DNA of 64,000 nt from the NCBI RefSeq assembly GCF_023284045.1, contig NZ_JAKIKQ010000011.1, positions 98,222 through 162,221 of the forward strand, given 5' to 3'. The position numbers were made by a program, and so were the translations under genes. Of the stretch, positions 37,235 to 47,492 are shown piece after piece. Source of the stretch: Shewanella kaireitica (GTDB lineage: Bacteria > Pseudomonadota > Gammaproteobacteria > Enterobacterales > Shewanellaceae). The notes under the pieces were generated by a model that did not search any database, had not been told where the DNA came from, and worked only from the letters and a program-made list of their open reading frames with translations. The first letter of the stretch is position 1. Each line of letters begins with the position of its first letter.

Positions 37235-38173
37235 ATGGAAAATTTGCAACTGGTATTGCTTGTTTTAGGAGCGATAGCGATTATTGCCGTACTTGTGCAT
37301 GGTTTTTGGTCCATACGAAAGCAACAGCCGACAGGGTTCAAACAGAGCCCAATGACAGATATTAATCGAGACCGCAGAGATGCTGATGGTTTCGACAATG
37401 ACGGAATAGGCGAAGTCAGGGTTGTAAAGGCGAGCGCAGACGAAAGCGCCACAATTGAAATCGAAGAAGAGCCAAAGCATGCGCCATTAGTTGCAGAAGC
37501 TGCTGTTGCTGAAAATGTCGACGCAGGTATCTCGGCTGTTGAAGATGAGTCCTTTACATTAAGTGAAGCGCCGAGCCAAAAAGCGGCTCGAGGTGGTAGA
37601 GCGACTCGCGTTGAGCCATCATTAACTGATGAAGATGTAACAATACAAACAGAAGCAGCTCCAATTCAGCCATCTTTGTTTGCTGAAGAACCTGCTCTCA
37701 AAACCGAAGCTGCGCAAGAAAGTGTTGTTGAGCAAGAAGTTGAAGAGGAAGAGCCTTTAGGCGAACCACAAGATGTATTGGTATTGCACGTTGTAGCCAA
37801 AGAGGGTGAAGAGCTTAATGGCGCGGAGCTGTTACCTTGCTTGTTAACACTCAATTTTAAATTCGGTGACATGAATATTTTCCATCGTCATGAAGATAAT
37901 GCCGGTACTGGTAAAGTATTATTCTCAATGGCTAATATGGTTAAACCAGGTGTGTTTGACCCCGATAGCATGGAGCAGTTCACGACCCAAGGCGTGGTGC
38001 TATTTATGACACTACCCTGTTATGGCGATGCCTTGAGAAACTTCTCTACCATGCTCAACTCTGCCCATCAAATCGCTGACGATCTAAACGGTCTTGTACT
38101 AGATGGTGGACGCGATGAGTGGCTTGAAACTACCAAACAGAATTATATACAACGAATTAAAGCACAGGCTTAA
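37235..38173 (+). CDS. zipA: cell division protein ZipA
   Basis: A 312-residue division protein that tethers FtsZ to the inner membrane. It has an N-terminal anchor (residues 2-24: [20 protein letters not shown] and onwards), an acidic, low-complexity linker rich in Glu/Ala (about 60-180) and the C-terminal FtsZ-binding domain (about 180-310) with [30 protein letters not shown] and [19 protein letters not shown]. It lies between smc and ligA, the usual gammaproteobacterial order; a terminator follows. Confidence 0.97.
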   Translation: MENLQLVLLVLGAIAIIAVLVHGFWSIRKQQPTGFKQSPMTDINRDRRDADGFDNDGIGEVRVVKASADESATIEIEEEPKHAPLVAEAAVAENVDAGISAVEDESFTLSEAPSQKAARGGRATRVEPSLTDEDVTIQTEAAPIQPSLFAEEPALKTEAAQESVVEQEVEEEEPLGEPQDVLVLHVVAKEGEELNGAELLPCLLTLNFKFGDMNIFHRHEDNAGTGKVLFSMANMVKPGVFDPDSMEQFTTQGVVLFMTLPCYGDALRNFSTMLNSAHQIADDLNGLVLDGGRDEWLETTKQNYIQRIKAQA

Positions 38174-38204
38174 TTCTGAATAAGTGAATCAACTAAACTT
38201 GTTT

Positions 38205-40256
<2,052 letters not shown>

Positions 40257-40269
40257 AAGTAGCTGATAT

Positions 40270-40298
40270 AAAGCTCCCTAAGGGGAGCTTTATTATTT
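40270..40298 (+). terminator. intrinsic terminator after ligA
   Basis: AAAGCTCCC and GGGGAGCTTT pair around TAA, followed by ATTATTTCT. It lies 14 bases after the ligA stop. Confidence 0.8.
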
Positions 40299-40448
40299 CT
40301 CTTTTACTATTTTTACTTCCGTACAAGCACCTCAAGAAATAACTTTCTGCATTAATAACGTTGAAATTTCTCCAAAAGGCACCATATCTGATTAAACACT
40401 AATGCAGTTGCAGACAGCGCTGTTTAGATTCGGACAAAAGGGACGGCT

Positions 40449-40916
40449 TTGAATTTCAGTAATATAACTTGGCTAGATGATAAGGGGCATATTAAGCCCC
40501 CTCTGATGCTGTATTTAATGCTGGTTTTTTTAGCAAGAGGTTGGTGCATATTTATTGCGTCATTAACTCAAGCAAGTGATAGAGCTGGGCTTGTTGCATT
40601 AGTTTATCCGCAAAAGTCAGATTTTTTGATGGCGTTAATGGCTGGTGCTGGTGCCCTTGTTGTATATGGTTTAATCATAGCCGAGCGAAAACGTAGCCCT
40701 TCGTGGATCCAACCTATCTTTAAATACATGAAATGGTTATTACTGGCGTTGTTATGTATTGACGGTGGACTGCTCATACAGCGTATTCTACATGCTCACT
40801 ATGTGTATAGCTGGAGTGTAGGGCTAGATGCATTGTTTCTATTCTGGAGTACTTTATATCTGTTTAATTCGAATAGGCTAAAATATTATTTTTTAGATTG
40901 GAAAGCAGAAGAATAG
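40449..40916 (+). CDS. DUF2919 family membrane protein (YfeZ-like)
   Basis: A 155-residue inner-membrane protein with four hydrophobic helices. The opening (TWLDDKGHIKPPLMLYLMLV, then FLARGW) is characteristic of the DUF2919/YfeZ family: a conserved polar start with KPP before the first helix. Function unknown. The TTG start at 40449 has AAGGGACGG upstream. The stop codon lies just before MITE copy A2 at 40920. Confidence 0.75.
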   Translation: MNFSNITWLDDKGHIKPPLMLYLMLVFLARGWCIFIASLTQASDRAGLVALVYPQKSDFLMALMAGAGALVVYGLIIAERKRSPSWIQPIFKYMKWLLLALLCIDGGLLIQRILHAHYVYSWSVGLDALFLFWSTLYLFNSNRLKYYFLDWKAEE

Positions 40917-40919
40917 ATT

Positions 40920-41347
40920 ATACCAATTGCATTAAGTATTTGACCAGTTCAGAGCCCCTCAGCCTTTTCAATTCAAAGCGCATTGGTAAAGAAATGGTTA
41001 TTCCCTTTTAAGCCAATGCAAAGCAGAAGTGGAAAGACTGAGGGGCTCACGTAGTGCGGCTGAGGTTAAACAAATTGGCAAAACGCTATATGCTTCGCTA
41101 TGGGATTTGGATATACGACTAAATGGTCTATTTTGTTCCATACAAAATAAGACATTCCGGCCCTCCTTGGCGGTCAGATTTAGGAGGTACGAGACCAAGG
41201 ATGGTCGAAGGTAGAATAATGCAGGAGCAATTATCGAGAGCGAAGCAGGATGCCAGAGCCGAGAATAACTATTAGCTCAAATTCCACTACTTGCCTACAG
41301 CGTTTTGAATTCCCGCTGAATGGTCAAACTTTTAATGCAATTGGTAT
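40920..41347. mobile_element. MITE-like element, family A, copy 2 (long form, inverted)
   Basis: A 428-base element in the opposite orientation to copy 1. The left end ATACCAATTGCATTA and the right end TAATGCAATTGGTAT are perfect inverted repeats. It carries the nested module at about 41116-41262. It begins 4 bases after the DUF2919 stop. A 61-codon frame inside it (about 41029-41214) is non-coding drift rather than a gene because it is not preserved in copies 1 and 3. Confidence 0.75.
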
Positions 41348-41385
41348 TAGTCTTTAGCTCATTGGCTTAGCTTGGTGGAGTAGGT

Positions 41386-41416
41386 AAAAAAATGGCGCTG
41401 TATGAATACAGCGCCA
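41386..41416 (-). terminator. intrinsic terminator on the minus strand
   Basis: TGGCGCTGTA and TACAGCGCCA form a perfect 10-base stem around TGAA. The A-run on the left (AAAAAAA at 41386-41392) becomes a T-run after the stem on the minus strand. No annotated minus-strand gene precedes it, so it marks an unexplained transcript from about 41650 leftwards. Confidence 0.65.
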
Positions 41417-42073
41417 AAAAGAATCTGCAGTACCGACAGCATTCGATACTATGATCCAGGGATATTAACAAAAAACCTTTTTTAGTTAAGCAACAAATAA
41501 TCATTGCTAGCTCTAATCAAAGGACAATTGACAGTTTGCCATTGAGAGTAATAGTTCGGGGCTACCAACTCTAAAGGACGAAGCTAGAATATAGCAATTG
41601 AATATTGCATACAATATCCTCCTGTTGATAATTTTATACAAATTGCGACAATAATGGAATAAGTTATAACTAATTCTGAGGCTTATTCCAGGCTATTAGG
41701 GGTTCTATTTATGCCTCTCAATAATGAATCTCGGTATTAGCACACGATGAATAATTTGACGCCGTTCTAGTTTAACTTTGAAGCTTCAGTTGATCTGTCT
41801 GTTTAGTGTGTGTGAATGTTGTTGTTCTGCTTAAAGTGTCTTAAATTTATGACGTGATTGACTGTTTTCTTGTTGAGTTAACCTTGTGAAAACTGTCATA
41901 AAATTGACATTCTTGCTGTTATTCGTGAGAGAAAACTATTATTATCGACTGATAGCTAATGGCGACGTAGCCAAAATTAGTGCCGGTGATATCCTGTAAA
42001 TGTTTGGCACAATATCTTCTTTCAAGAGCGAGACACTTTTTCTGAACAGTGACTGCCTCTGGAGCCTTTACTA
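41417..42073. other. intergenic region with a possible minus-strand small transcript
   Basis: This is about 650 bases without a recognised gene. On the minus strand, AGGAGGA (41618-41624) with ideal 7-base spacing precedes an ATG at 41610 whose frame is only eight codons (MQYSIAIF, stop 41584-41586). A second nine-codon frame starts at 41542. The region ends at the minus-strand terminator at 41386-41416. It may encode a small RNA or leader. The right part (41700-42073) is upstream of the HD-GYP gene and shows no clear element. Confidence 0.35.
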
Positions 42074-43267
42074 ATGTCAAAAGACGTCAGAATTCCCTTG
42101 TCTAAGTTATGCATTGGTTTAACCATTAAATTACCACTGTCATGGACCCAACATCCTTTTCTATTTAATCAGTTTGACATTGAAAACCAATCGCAAATCG
42201 AACTGATTAAGAGTTTGAATATTGCCTATGTATATTTGATCGCAGGCAAAGCGTTACTTGCATCAACACAAGATCAACAGGTTAAAGTTATCGTGGAGAA
42301 ATCTGCTGAGGAATTTGCTCAGGAAAGATTAGCTTCATTACGTAAATCTATTCGTATGAGTCAACAACGATTTCAAAAAAACGGTTTAGAATGCCGCAGT
42401 GCATTTTCGAAAATAGCAGCTGAACCTGAGGGCGCTTATCGGTCCGCAGCAACGTTAGTCGAATCGATGATGGATCATATTAAAGAAACGGCAACACCGC
42501 ATCTTTCTTTAGTGAATAGTAACGAGGACGACAGCGGAACAGAGCACGGGATTTCGATAGCAGTATTGTCGATGATGCTCGGATGTTCATTGGGCTGTAC
42601 GGATTCAGAGCTACGGGATATTGCAATGGGAGCTGTATTTCATGATATTGGTAAGCGAAAAGTACCTGACGTTATCAGACGTAAGAAAAGCAATTTATCT
42701 GATCATGAAGTTAACTTTCTTAAGATGCACCCCAAATTTGGTTTTGACATGATGACCAAACAAGATCTGTTTCCAGAAGCGGTACTTGATATTGTCCTAC
42801 ATCACCATGAGTGGGCAGATGGTAGTGGTTATCCTGACGGATTAAAAGGCTCGCAGATCCCATTAACCACACAAATAGTTGCCCTGGCAAATGACTTTGA
42901 ACAGTTACTTAAATTTGGTCAGGGGCGCTCACCGCAAGTTGCGTTAGGTTATCTTTTTAAAAATAGAGCGGGTAAGCATGCACCTTCGTTAATTTCAGCC
43001 TTGGTTAAAGTGCTTGGGATTTATCCCCCCGGCACATTAGTGCAATTATCAAATGGGCAAATCGCTAAGGTTCTGATTACCACTGAAACGGTCAAACAAC
43101 CGCATGTACTTGCCTGTGACGAAAACGGTAATAACGCGGTGTTACGCTATTTAGTGGAAGAGGGGATATTGATAAGTAAAGTGCTTAAAGTCGATGAGTT
43201 AGGCTCTGGCGCATTAAAAACACTGGATCCAAGTGCTGATATAAGCTTCTATTTTAGCTCTATGTAA
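42074..43267 (+). CDS. HD-GYP domain cyclic di-GMP phosphodiesterase
   Basis: A 397-residue protein. The N-terminal part (about 1-130) resembles DUF3391 (starting IPLSKLCIGLTIKLPLSW). The HD-GYP domain (about 145-330) has the metal ligands in FHDIGKRKVPD, the distal HHHEW and the GYP motif in GSGYPDGLKG, so it is likely an active phosphodiesterase turning cyclic di-GMP into pGpG/GMP. The C-terminal part includes the Pro-rich loop YPPGTLVQLSNG found in related Shewanella proteins. Its stop TAA overlaps the first base of MITE copy A3. Confidence 0.93.
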   Translation: MSKDVRIPLSKLCIGLTIKLPLSWTQHPFLFNQFDIENQSQIELIKSLNIAYVYLIAGKALLASTQDQQVKVIVEKSAEEFAQERLASLRKSIRMSQQRFQKNGLECRSAFSKIAAEPEGAYRSAATLVESMMDHIKETATPHLSLVNSNEDDSGTEHGISIAVLSMMLGCSLGCTDSELRDIAMGAVFHDIGKRKVPDVIRRKKSNLSDHEVNFLKMHPKFGFDMMTKQDLFPEAVLDIVLHHHEWADGSGYPDGLKGSQIPLTTQIVALANDFEQLLKFGQGRSPQVALGYLFKNRAGKHAPSLISALVKVLGIYPPGTLVQLSNGQIAKVLITTETVKQPHVLACDENGNNAVLRYLVEEGILISKVLKVDELGSGALKTLDPSADISFYFSSM

Positions 43268-43548
43268 TACCAACTCCATTAAAGAGTTGCTCATTCAGCG
43301 GGAGTTAAAATCACCTTAGGCAAGTCAGTGGCTTATCGCTAATAGTTATTCTATATCGAATGCCACATGCGCTGTATTAAGTGATTTCCCCATGCCTTAA
43401 AAATCAGCCGCACGTTGTGAGCGTCTCAGGACTATCACTGCTACGTTGCATTGTCTGAAAAGGGAATAACCATTTCTTTCACAACGCGCCTTTAATTGAA
43501 AGCTCTGAGCAAGCTTTGAACTGAGTAAATTCTTAATAGAATTGGTAT
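43267..43548. mobile_element. MITE-like element, family A, copy 3 (short form)
   Basis: A 282-base element with ends ATACCAACTCCATTA and TAATAGAATTGGTAT. It aligns to copy 1 on both sides but lacks the 146-base nested module. Interior identity with copy 1 (for example TATATCGAATGCCACATG and GATTTCCCCATGCCTTAA) is very high. It abuts the stop codon of the HD-GYP gene and ends about 50 bases before yeeZ, so it fills that promoter region. Confidence 0.75.
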
Positions 43549-43599
43549 AATATGAATGCCGTCTGGCCTCGTTATTTAAGAATAATCAAAAGGGTGAAA

Positions 43600-44418
43600 A
43601 TGATAAATTCAGTTTGTATTGTCGGCTGTGGTTGGTTTGGCTTGCCACTTGCACAAGAACTAGTAGCACGTGGTGTTACGGTAAACGGTAGTAAACGTAA
43701 CTCTGAGGGTGCAAGTGCATTATCTAAAGATGGCATTAACGGCTTTGCATTAGATCTGGCAGAAGTCGAGCAACAGTCACTCCCAGCGCTAAAAGCCGCG
43801 CTTAACACCGATTGTTTAGTTGTCAATATTCCACCAGGATTAAGAAAAGATCCCCATGCTTATCATGCCAAACTAACAAAGTTGATTGCATTAATTAGCG
43901 GTATTCGTTACCAGAAAATAGTCTTTGTGAGTACCACTGGGGTGTATCCATCGCTGGATAAAATAATGACTGAGCAAGATGCCGCCGGCCACTCAGAAGT
44001 CAGCGAAAAGCTGCTACAAGCTGAAGCGATGTTTTTAGCGCTAGATAACAGCTGCATTGCTCGATTCTCTGGCTTAGTGGGTCCTAAGCGTCATCCTGGA
44101 CGCTTTTTAGCTGGCAAAACCGAACTAGCAGAGCCACTGGCTCCGGTCAATATCGTTCATCAGCATGACTGTATCGGCGCCGTTGCAAAACTGATTTTTG
44201 ATGCCAATTCTGCCGGCGTCTACAATGTTTGCGCACCTAAACATCCTACACGGCAGGACTTTTACCGTCAGGCTAGCTTAAAATTGGGGCTCGTTGAACC
44301 GCAATTTGTACAAGACAGTACGGCCGGTGGCAAACTCATTAGTAGCAATCGACTCATTAAAGAGCTAAATTTTGAGTATCAGTTCAGTGACCCAATGGAT
44401 ATGCTGGACGCCTGTTAA
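43600..44418 (+). CDS. yeeZ: YeeZ-like NAD(P)-dependent epimerase/SDR
   Basis: A 272-residue extended SDR-type protein. It begins MINSVCIVGCGWFGLPLA, the Rossmann GxGxxGxP motif, and continues with VFVSTTGVYPS in the catalytic region, and LVGPKRHPGRFLAGKT, NIVHQHDCIGA and YNVCAPKHP, all matching E. coli YeeZ. Substrate unknown. I chose the ATG at 43600 with AAAGGGTG upstream; the 16-codon upstream extension reads into the end of the MITE. It is 15 bases before the DsbA-like gene, so the two may be co-transcribed. Confidence 0.85.
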   Translation: MINSVCIVGCGWFGLPLAQELVARGVTVNGSKRNSEGASALSKDGINGFALDLAEVEQQSLPALKAALNTDCLVVNIPPGLRKDPHAYHAKLTKLIALISGIRYQKIVFVSTTGVYPSLDKIMTEQDAAGHSEVSEKLLQAEAMFLALDNSCIARFSGLVGPKRHPGRFLAGKTELAEPLAPVNIVHQHDCIGAVAKLIFDANSAGVYNVCAPKHPTRQDFYRQASLKLGLVEPQFVQDSTAGGKLISSNRLIKELNFEYQFSDPMDMLDAC

Positions 44419-44433
44419 ATATTAAGGATGTAT

Positions 44434-45060
44434 ATGAAATCGTTACAAGTATTGTTTACCAGTGGGTTATTGGCGATTGCCTGTTTGATGTTGCCGATAC
44501 ACGCAGCCTATGCTGCGCCGTATGTAGAAGGCATTGATTATGTAAAAATAGCAGGGATCCCAGAAGCTCAAAAGCCAGTGATCAGAGAATTTTTCTCTTA
44601 TAACTGTGGCCATTGTTACCGTCAAGATCCACTGTTTGAAAAAACTGCCCATCTATTAGATAGTGATGTACAGTTTGAAAGAACACCTGTTGGAGCTGGC
44701 CGCACGAGTTGGATTTTAAGTCAAGAAGCCTATTACTTAGCGCAAAAGTTCAGTGTGACTAAGCAAGTTCATGGCAATATTTTTACTCGGATCCATGAGC
44801 AAAATGGTGCATTCAACCGACCAGCAGACCTTCAAGCTTACTTTGTAAGTCAAGGAGTCGATGATAAAGCGGTGGCAGACGCGATGAATTCAGCTGATGC
44901 TAAACTCGCATTGATGAATTATGACACCCAAGCTCAATTGGCTGGGATTAAAGGTGTGCCATCTCTATTGGTCAACGGAAAGTACTTAATTAAGAAGCAA
45001 CCTCAGTCCCCTGAAGCGCTTGCTGAGATGATCCGCTACTTGAGCCAACTTGAAGATTAA
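44434..45060 (+). CDS. DsbA-family thiol:disulfide oxidoreductase (CGHC)
   Basis: A 208-residue periplasmic thioredoxin-fold protein. It has a signal peptide (about residues 1-25, ending AYAAP) and the active site FFSYNCGHCYRQDP. The dipeptide between the cysteines is Gly-His, as in eukaryotic PDI, rather than the Pro-His of classical DsbA. A cis-proline loop KGVPSLLVNG follows. The DsbA helical insertion lies about residues 75-150. It would oxidise secreted proteins. The ATG at 44434 is preferred because AAGG lies 7 bases before it. Confidence 0.88.
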   Translation: MKSLQVLFTSGLLAIACLMLPIHAAYAAPYVEGIDYVKIAGIPEAQKPVIREFFSYNCGHCYRQDPLFEKTAHLLDSDVQFERTPVGAGRTSWILSQEAYYLAQKFSVTKQVHGNIFTRIHEQNGAFNRPADLQAYFVSQGVDDKAVADAMNSADAKLALMNYDTQAQLAGIKGVPSLLVNGKYLIKKQPQSPEALAEMIRYLSQLED

Positions 45061-45073
45061 CCGCTAATACAGC

Positions 45074-45104
45074 AAAAAAAGCCCACTTCAAGTGGGCTTT
45101 TTTG
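45074..45104 (+). terminator. intrinsic terminator after the DsbA-like gene
   Basis: GCCCACTT and AAGTGGGC pair around CA, flanked by a run of A and a run of T. It lies 14 bases after the stop. Confidence 0.85.
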
Positions 45105-45328
45105 TGGCTGAAAAATAAAAACAGATAATACCTTGGTCTAACTCAGCGTTTACTAAATGAACTTACCTTACGTGAGCGTAAACCTGTATCTATCTGAATG
45201 TTAGTGATTTTTATGATTTCCGCTTGAAGCCTTCCGTTGACGTTAGACTAAGGTCGCGATTGTTGTTCAGCGTACGCTTGCTAGATTAACTGCTGACTTA
45301 ATATAAAAATCAGCACAGGGGAGTCGCT

Positions 45329-45595
45329 ATGAGTTTTGAAAGCAACGAGAAGGCAGAAGGTTATTGGCGTGAAAATCTACGTCTAGTATTGGGCTTATTG
45401 GCCATATGGGCAGCAGTTTCATTTGGCTGCGGTATTTTATTAGTAGATGTGCTCAATGAGATCCATTTCATGGGGTTCAAGTTGGGGTTCTGGTTTGCAC
45501 AACAGGGTGCCATGTATGTGTTTGTCGCTCTTATTTTTGTCTATGTCGCTAAAGCGAATGCGTTAGACAAAAAATATGATGTGCACGAAGACTAA
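45329..45595 (+). CDS. DUF4212 small subunit of a sodium:solute symporter
   Basis: An 88-residue protein with two transmembrane helices (about residues 20-42 and 55-78), matching DUF4212 proteins: YWRENLRLVLGLLAIWAAVS, then GCGILL, FKLGFWFAQQG and a charged C-terminus. Such small proteins regularly sit directly upstream of an ActP-type symporter, as here (31 bases). It is probably a symporter subunit. The region upstream carries no clear promoter that I could define. Confidence 0.85.
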   Translation: MSFESNEKAEGYWRENLRLVLGLLAIWAAVSFGCGILLVDVLNEIHFMGFKLGFWFAQQGAMYVFVALIFVYVAKANALDKKYDVHED

Positions 45596-45626
45596 TAACT
45601 AAGAACTTATTTAAAGGAGTCATGAA

Positions 45627-47345
45627 ATGGACGTACAAACATTAACCTATCTGATTGTAGGGATTACATTTGCCCTATATATCGGTATTGCGATCTGGTC
45701 TCGTGCTGGTTCGACTAAAGAATTCTATGTTGCTGGTGGCGGCGTACACCCTGTAATGAATGGTATGGCTACAGCAGCCGATTGGATGTCTGCGGCATCA
45801 TTTATCTCACTGGCGGGTATTGTATCTTTTACTGGTTACGACGGTTCAGTATATTTAATGGGGTGGACCGGCGGTTATGTTCTGCTAGCGCTTTGCATGG
45901 CTCCGTATCTTCGTAAATTTGGTAAGTTCACAGTACCCGATTTTATCGGTGACCGTTATTACTCTCAAGCAGCTCGTACCGTTGCGGTAGTCTGTGCCAT
46001 CTTTATCTGTTTCACCTATATTGCTGGTCAAATGCGTGGTGTAGGCGTTGTATTCTCTAGATTCCTTGAAGTTGAAGTTGAAACTGGGGTTTATATTGGT
46101 ATGGCAGTGGTATTCTTCTATGCGGTTCTTGGTGGCATGAAGGGAATTACCTACACACAGGTCGCACAGTACTGCGTACTTATTTTCGCTTTCATGGTGC
46201 CAGCAATCTTCATCTCAGTGATGATGACAGGCCATGTTCTTCCTCAAATTGGTTTTGGTGCAGAGTTAATTGATGCTGCCGGCAATGGTACGGGAGTTTA
46301 CTTGTTAGATAAGCTCGATGGATTATCTGCCGAGTTAGGTTTCTCCCAATACACCGAAGGTTCTAAGAGCATGATTGATGTGTTCTTTATTACTGGCGCA
46401 CTGATGTTCGGTACTGCTGGACTTCCCCATGTTATCGTTCGTTTCTTCACTGTTCCTAAAGTGAAGGATGCACGTATATCAGCAGGTTGGGCACTTGTGT
46501 TTATTGCAATTATGTACACAACGATTCCTGCTCTTGCTGCTTTCTCTCGTGTAAATATGATTGAGACCATTAATGGACCAGAGTCGACAGGCGTTGCTTA
46601 TGAAACTGCACCTGAGTGGATTAAGAATTGGGAGAAAACCGGGTTAATTACCTGGGATGATAAGAACGACGATGGCAAGATTTACTATGCCAAAGGCGCT
46701 GAAAGCGAGATGAAGATTGACCGCGATATTATGGTATTAGCTACACCAGAGATTGCCAATCTACCTGCGTGGGTCATTGCGCTTGTGGCAGCTGGTGGCT
46801 TAGCAGCTGCGCTATCTACATCAGCGGGTCTACTACTGGTAATTTCGACCTCTGTTTCTCATGACTTATTGAAGAAAAATTTCATGCCTGATATCTCTGA
46901 CAAAAAAGAGTTGATGTACGCCCGAATTGCAGCTGCTTTGGGCATCGTGATGGCAGGTTACTTCGGTATTAATCCGCCAGGGTTTGTGGCCGCGGTTGTT
47001 GCGATTGCATTTGGACTTGCCGCATCATCACTATTTCCTGCAATTATCATGGGGATCTTCTCTAAGACTGTGAATAAAGAGGGCGCTATCGCCGGTATGA
47101 TCACGGGTCTGTTATTCACTGCTTCTTATATTGTGTACTTTAAGTTTGTAAACCCAAGTGCAAATATGAGCGAGAACTGGTTGTTTGGTGTGTCGCCTGA
47201 AGGTATTGGTATGCTCGGCATGGTGATTAACTTTGCAGTGGCCTTCGGTGTGAGTAAGGTTACAACGGCAGTTCCACAAGATGTTGTTGATATGGTTGAA
47301 TCAATTCGCTTCCCGAAAGGTTCAGGTGAAGCACAAGATCACTAG
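45627..47345 (+). CDS. sodium:solute symporter, acetate-permease (ActP) type
   Basis: A 572-residue symporter with about 13 transmembrane helices and the SSS family features STKEFYVAGGGVHPVMNGM, ATAADWMSAASFISLAG and ALSTSAGLLLVIS. It belongs to the ActP-like branch that pairs with DUF4212. In Vibrio and Shewanella this cluster, with the CBS-DUF294 protein and exonuclease downstream, is linked to acetate uptake; here that link rests on gene context. The AAGGAG ribosome site is near ideal. An insertion near residues 330-370 (ENWEKTG-like acidic loop) is extracytoplasmic. Confidence 0.9.
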   Translation: MDVQTLTYLIVGITFALYIGIAIWSRAGSTKEFYVAGGGVHPVMNGMATAADWMSAASFISLAGIVSFTGYDGSVYLMGWTGGYVLLALCMAPYLRKFGKFTVPDFIGDRYYSQAARTVAVVCAIFICFTYIAGQMRGVGVVFSRFLEVEVETGVYIGMAVVFFYAVLGGMKGITYTQVAQYCVLIFAFMVPAIFISVMMTGHVLPQIGFGAELIDAAGNGTGVYLLDKLDGLSAELGFSQYTEGSKSMIDVFFITGALMFGTAGLPHVIVRFFTVPKVKDARISAGWALVFIAIMYTTIPALAAFSRVNMIETINGPESTGVAYETAPEWIKNWEKTGLITWDDKNDDGKIYYAKGAESEMKIDRDIMVLATPEIANLPAWVIALVAAGGLAAALSTSAGLLLVISTSVSHDLLKKNFMPDISDKKELMYARIAAALGIVMAGYFGINPPGFVAAVVAIAFGLAASSLFPAIIMGIFSKTVNKEGAIAGMITGLLFTASYIVYFKFVNPSANMSENWLFGVSPEGIGMLGMVINFAVAFGVSKVTTAVPQDVVDMVESIRFPKGSGEAQDH

Positions 47346-47365
47346 TATCTAAAGTTAGATAGATT

Positions 47366-47392
47366 AAAAAGAGCGCTTTAGCGCTCTTTTTC
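47366..47392 (+). terminator. intrinsic terminator after the symporter gene
   Basis: AAAAAGAGCGCTTTAGCGCTC followed by a T-run: GAGCGC and GCGCTC pair around TTTA. It lies 20 bases after the symporter stop, separating it from the CBS-DUF294 gene. Confidence 0.8.
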
Positions 47393-47492
47393 TATTTCTA
47401 TAGCCATAGACTGGCCTTTAGTCGAATAGTGTTAATGTTGCTCTAGACGATATAGTTGTTGCAGATAAGGTCAGTGGATAGGGAGTTGAGAA

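Noticed and set aside
37135..37452. 105-codon minus-strand frame over smc/zipA
   Set aside because: It is a shadow of the smc end and the zipA start, with no promoter or ribosome site of its own.
41029..41214. 61-codon plus-strand frame
   Set aside because: It lies inside MITE copy A2 and is not open in copy A1 or A3.
41417..41551. 45-codon minus-strand ORF (starting about 41492)
   Set aside because: It reads through the intrinsic terminator at 41386-41416 and has no ribosome site.
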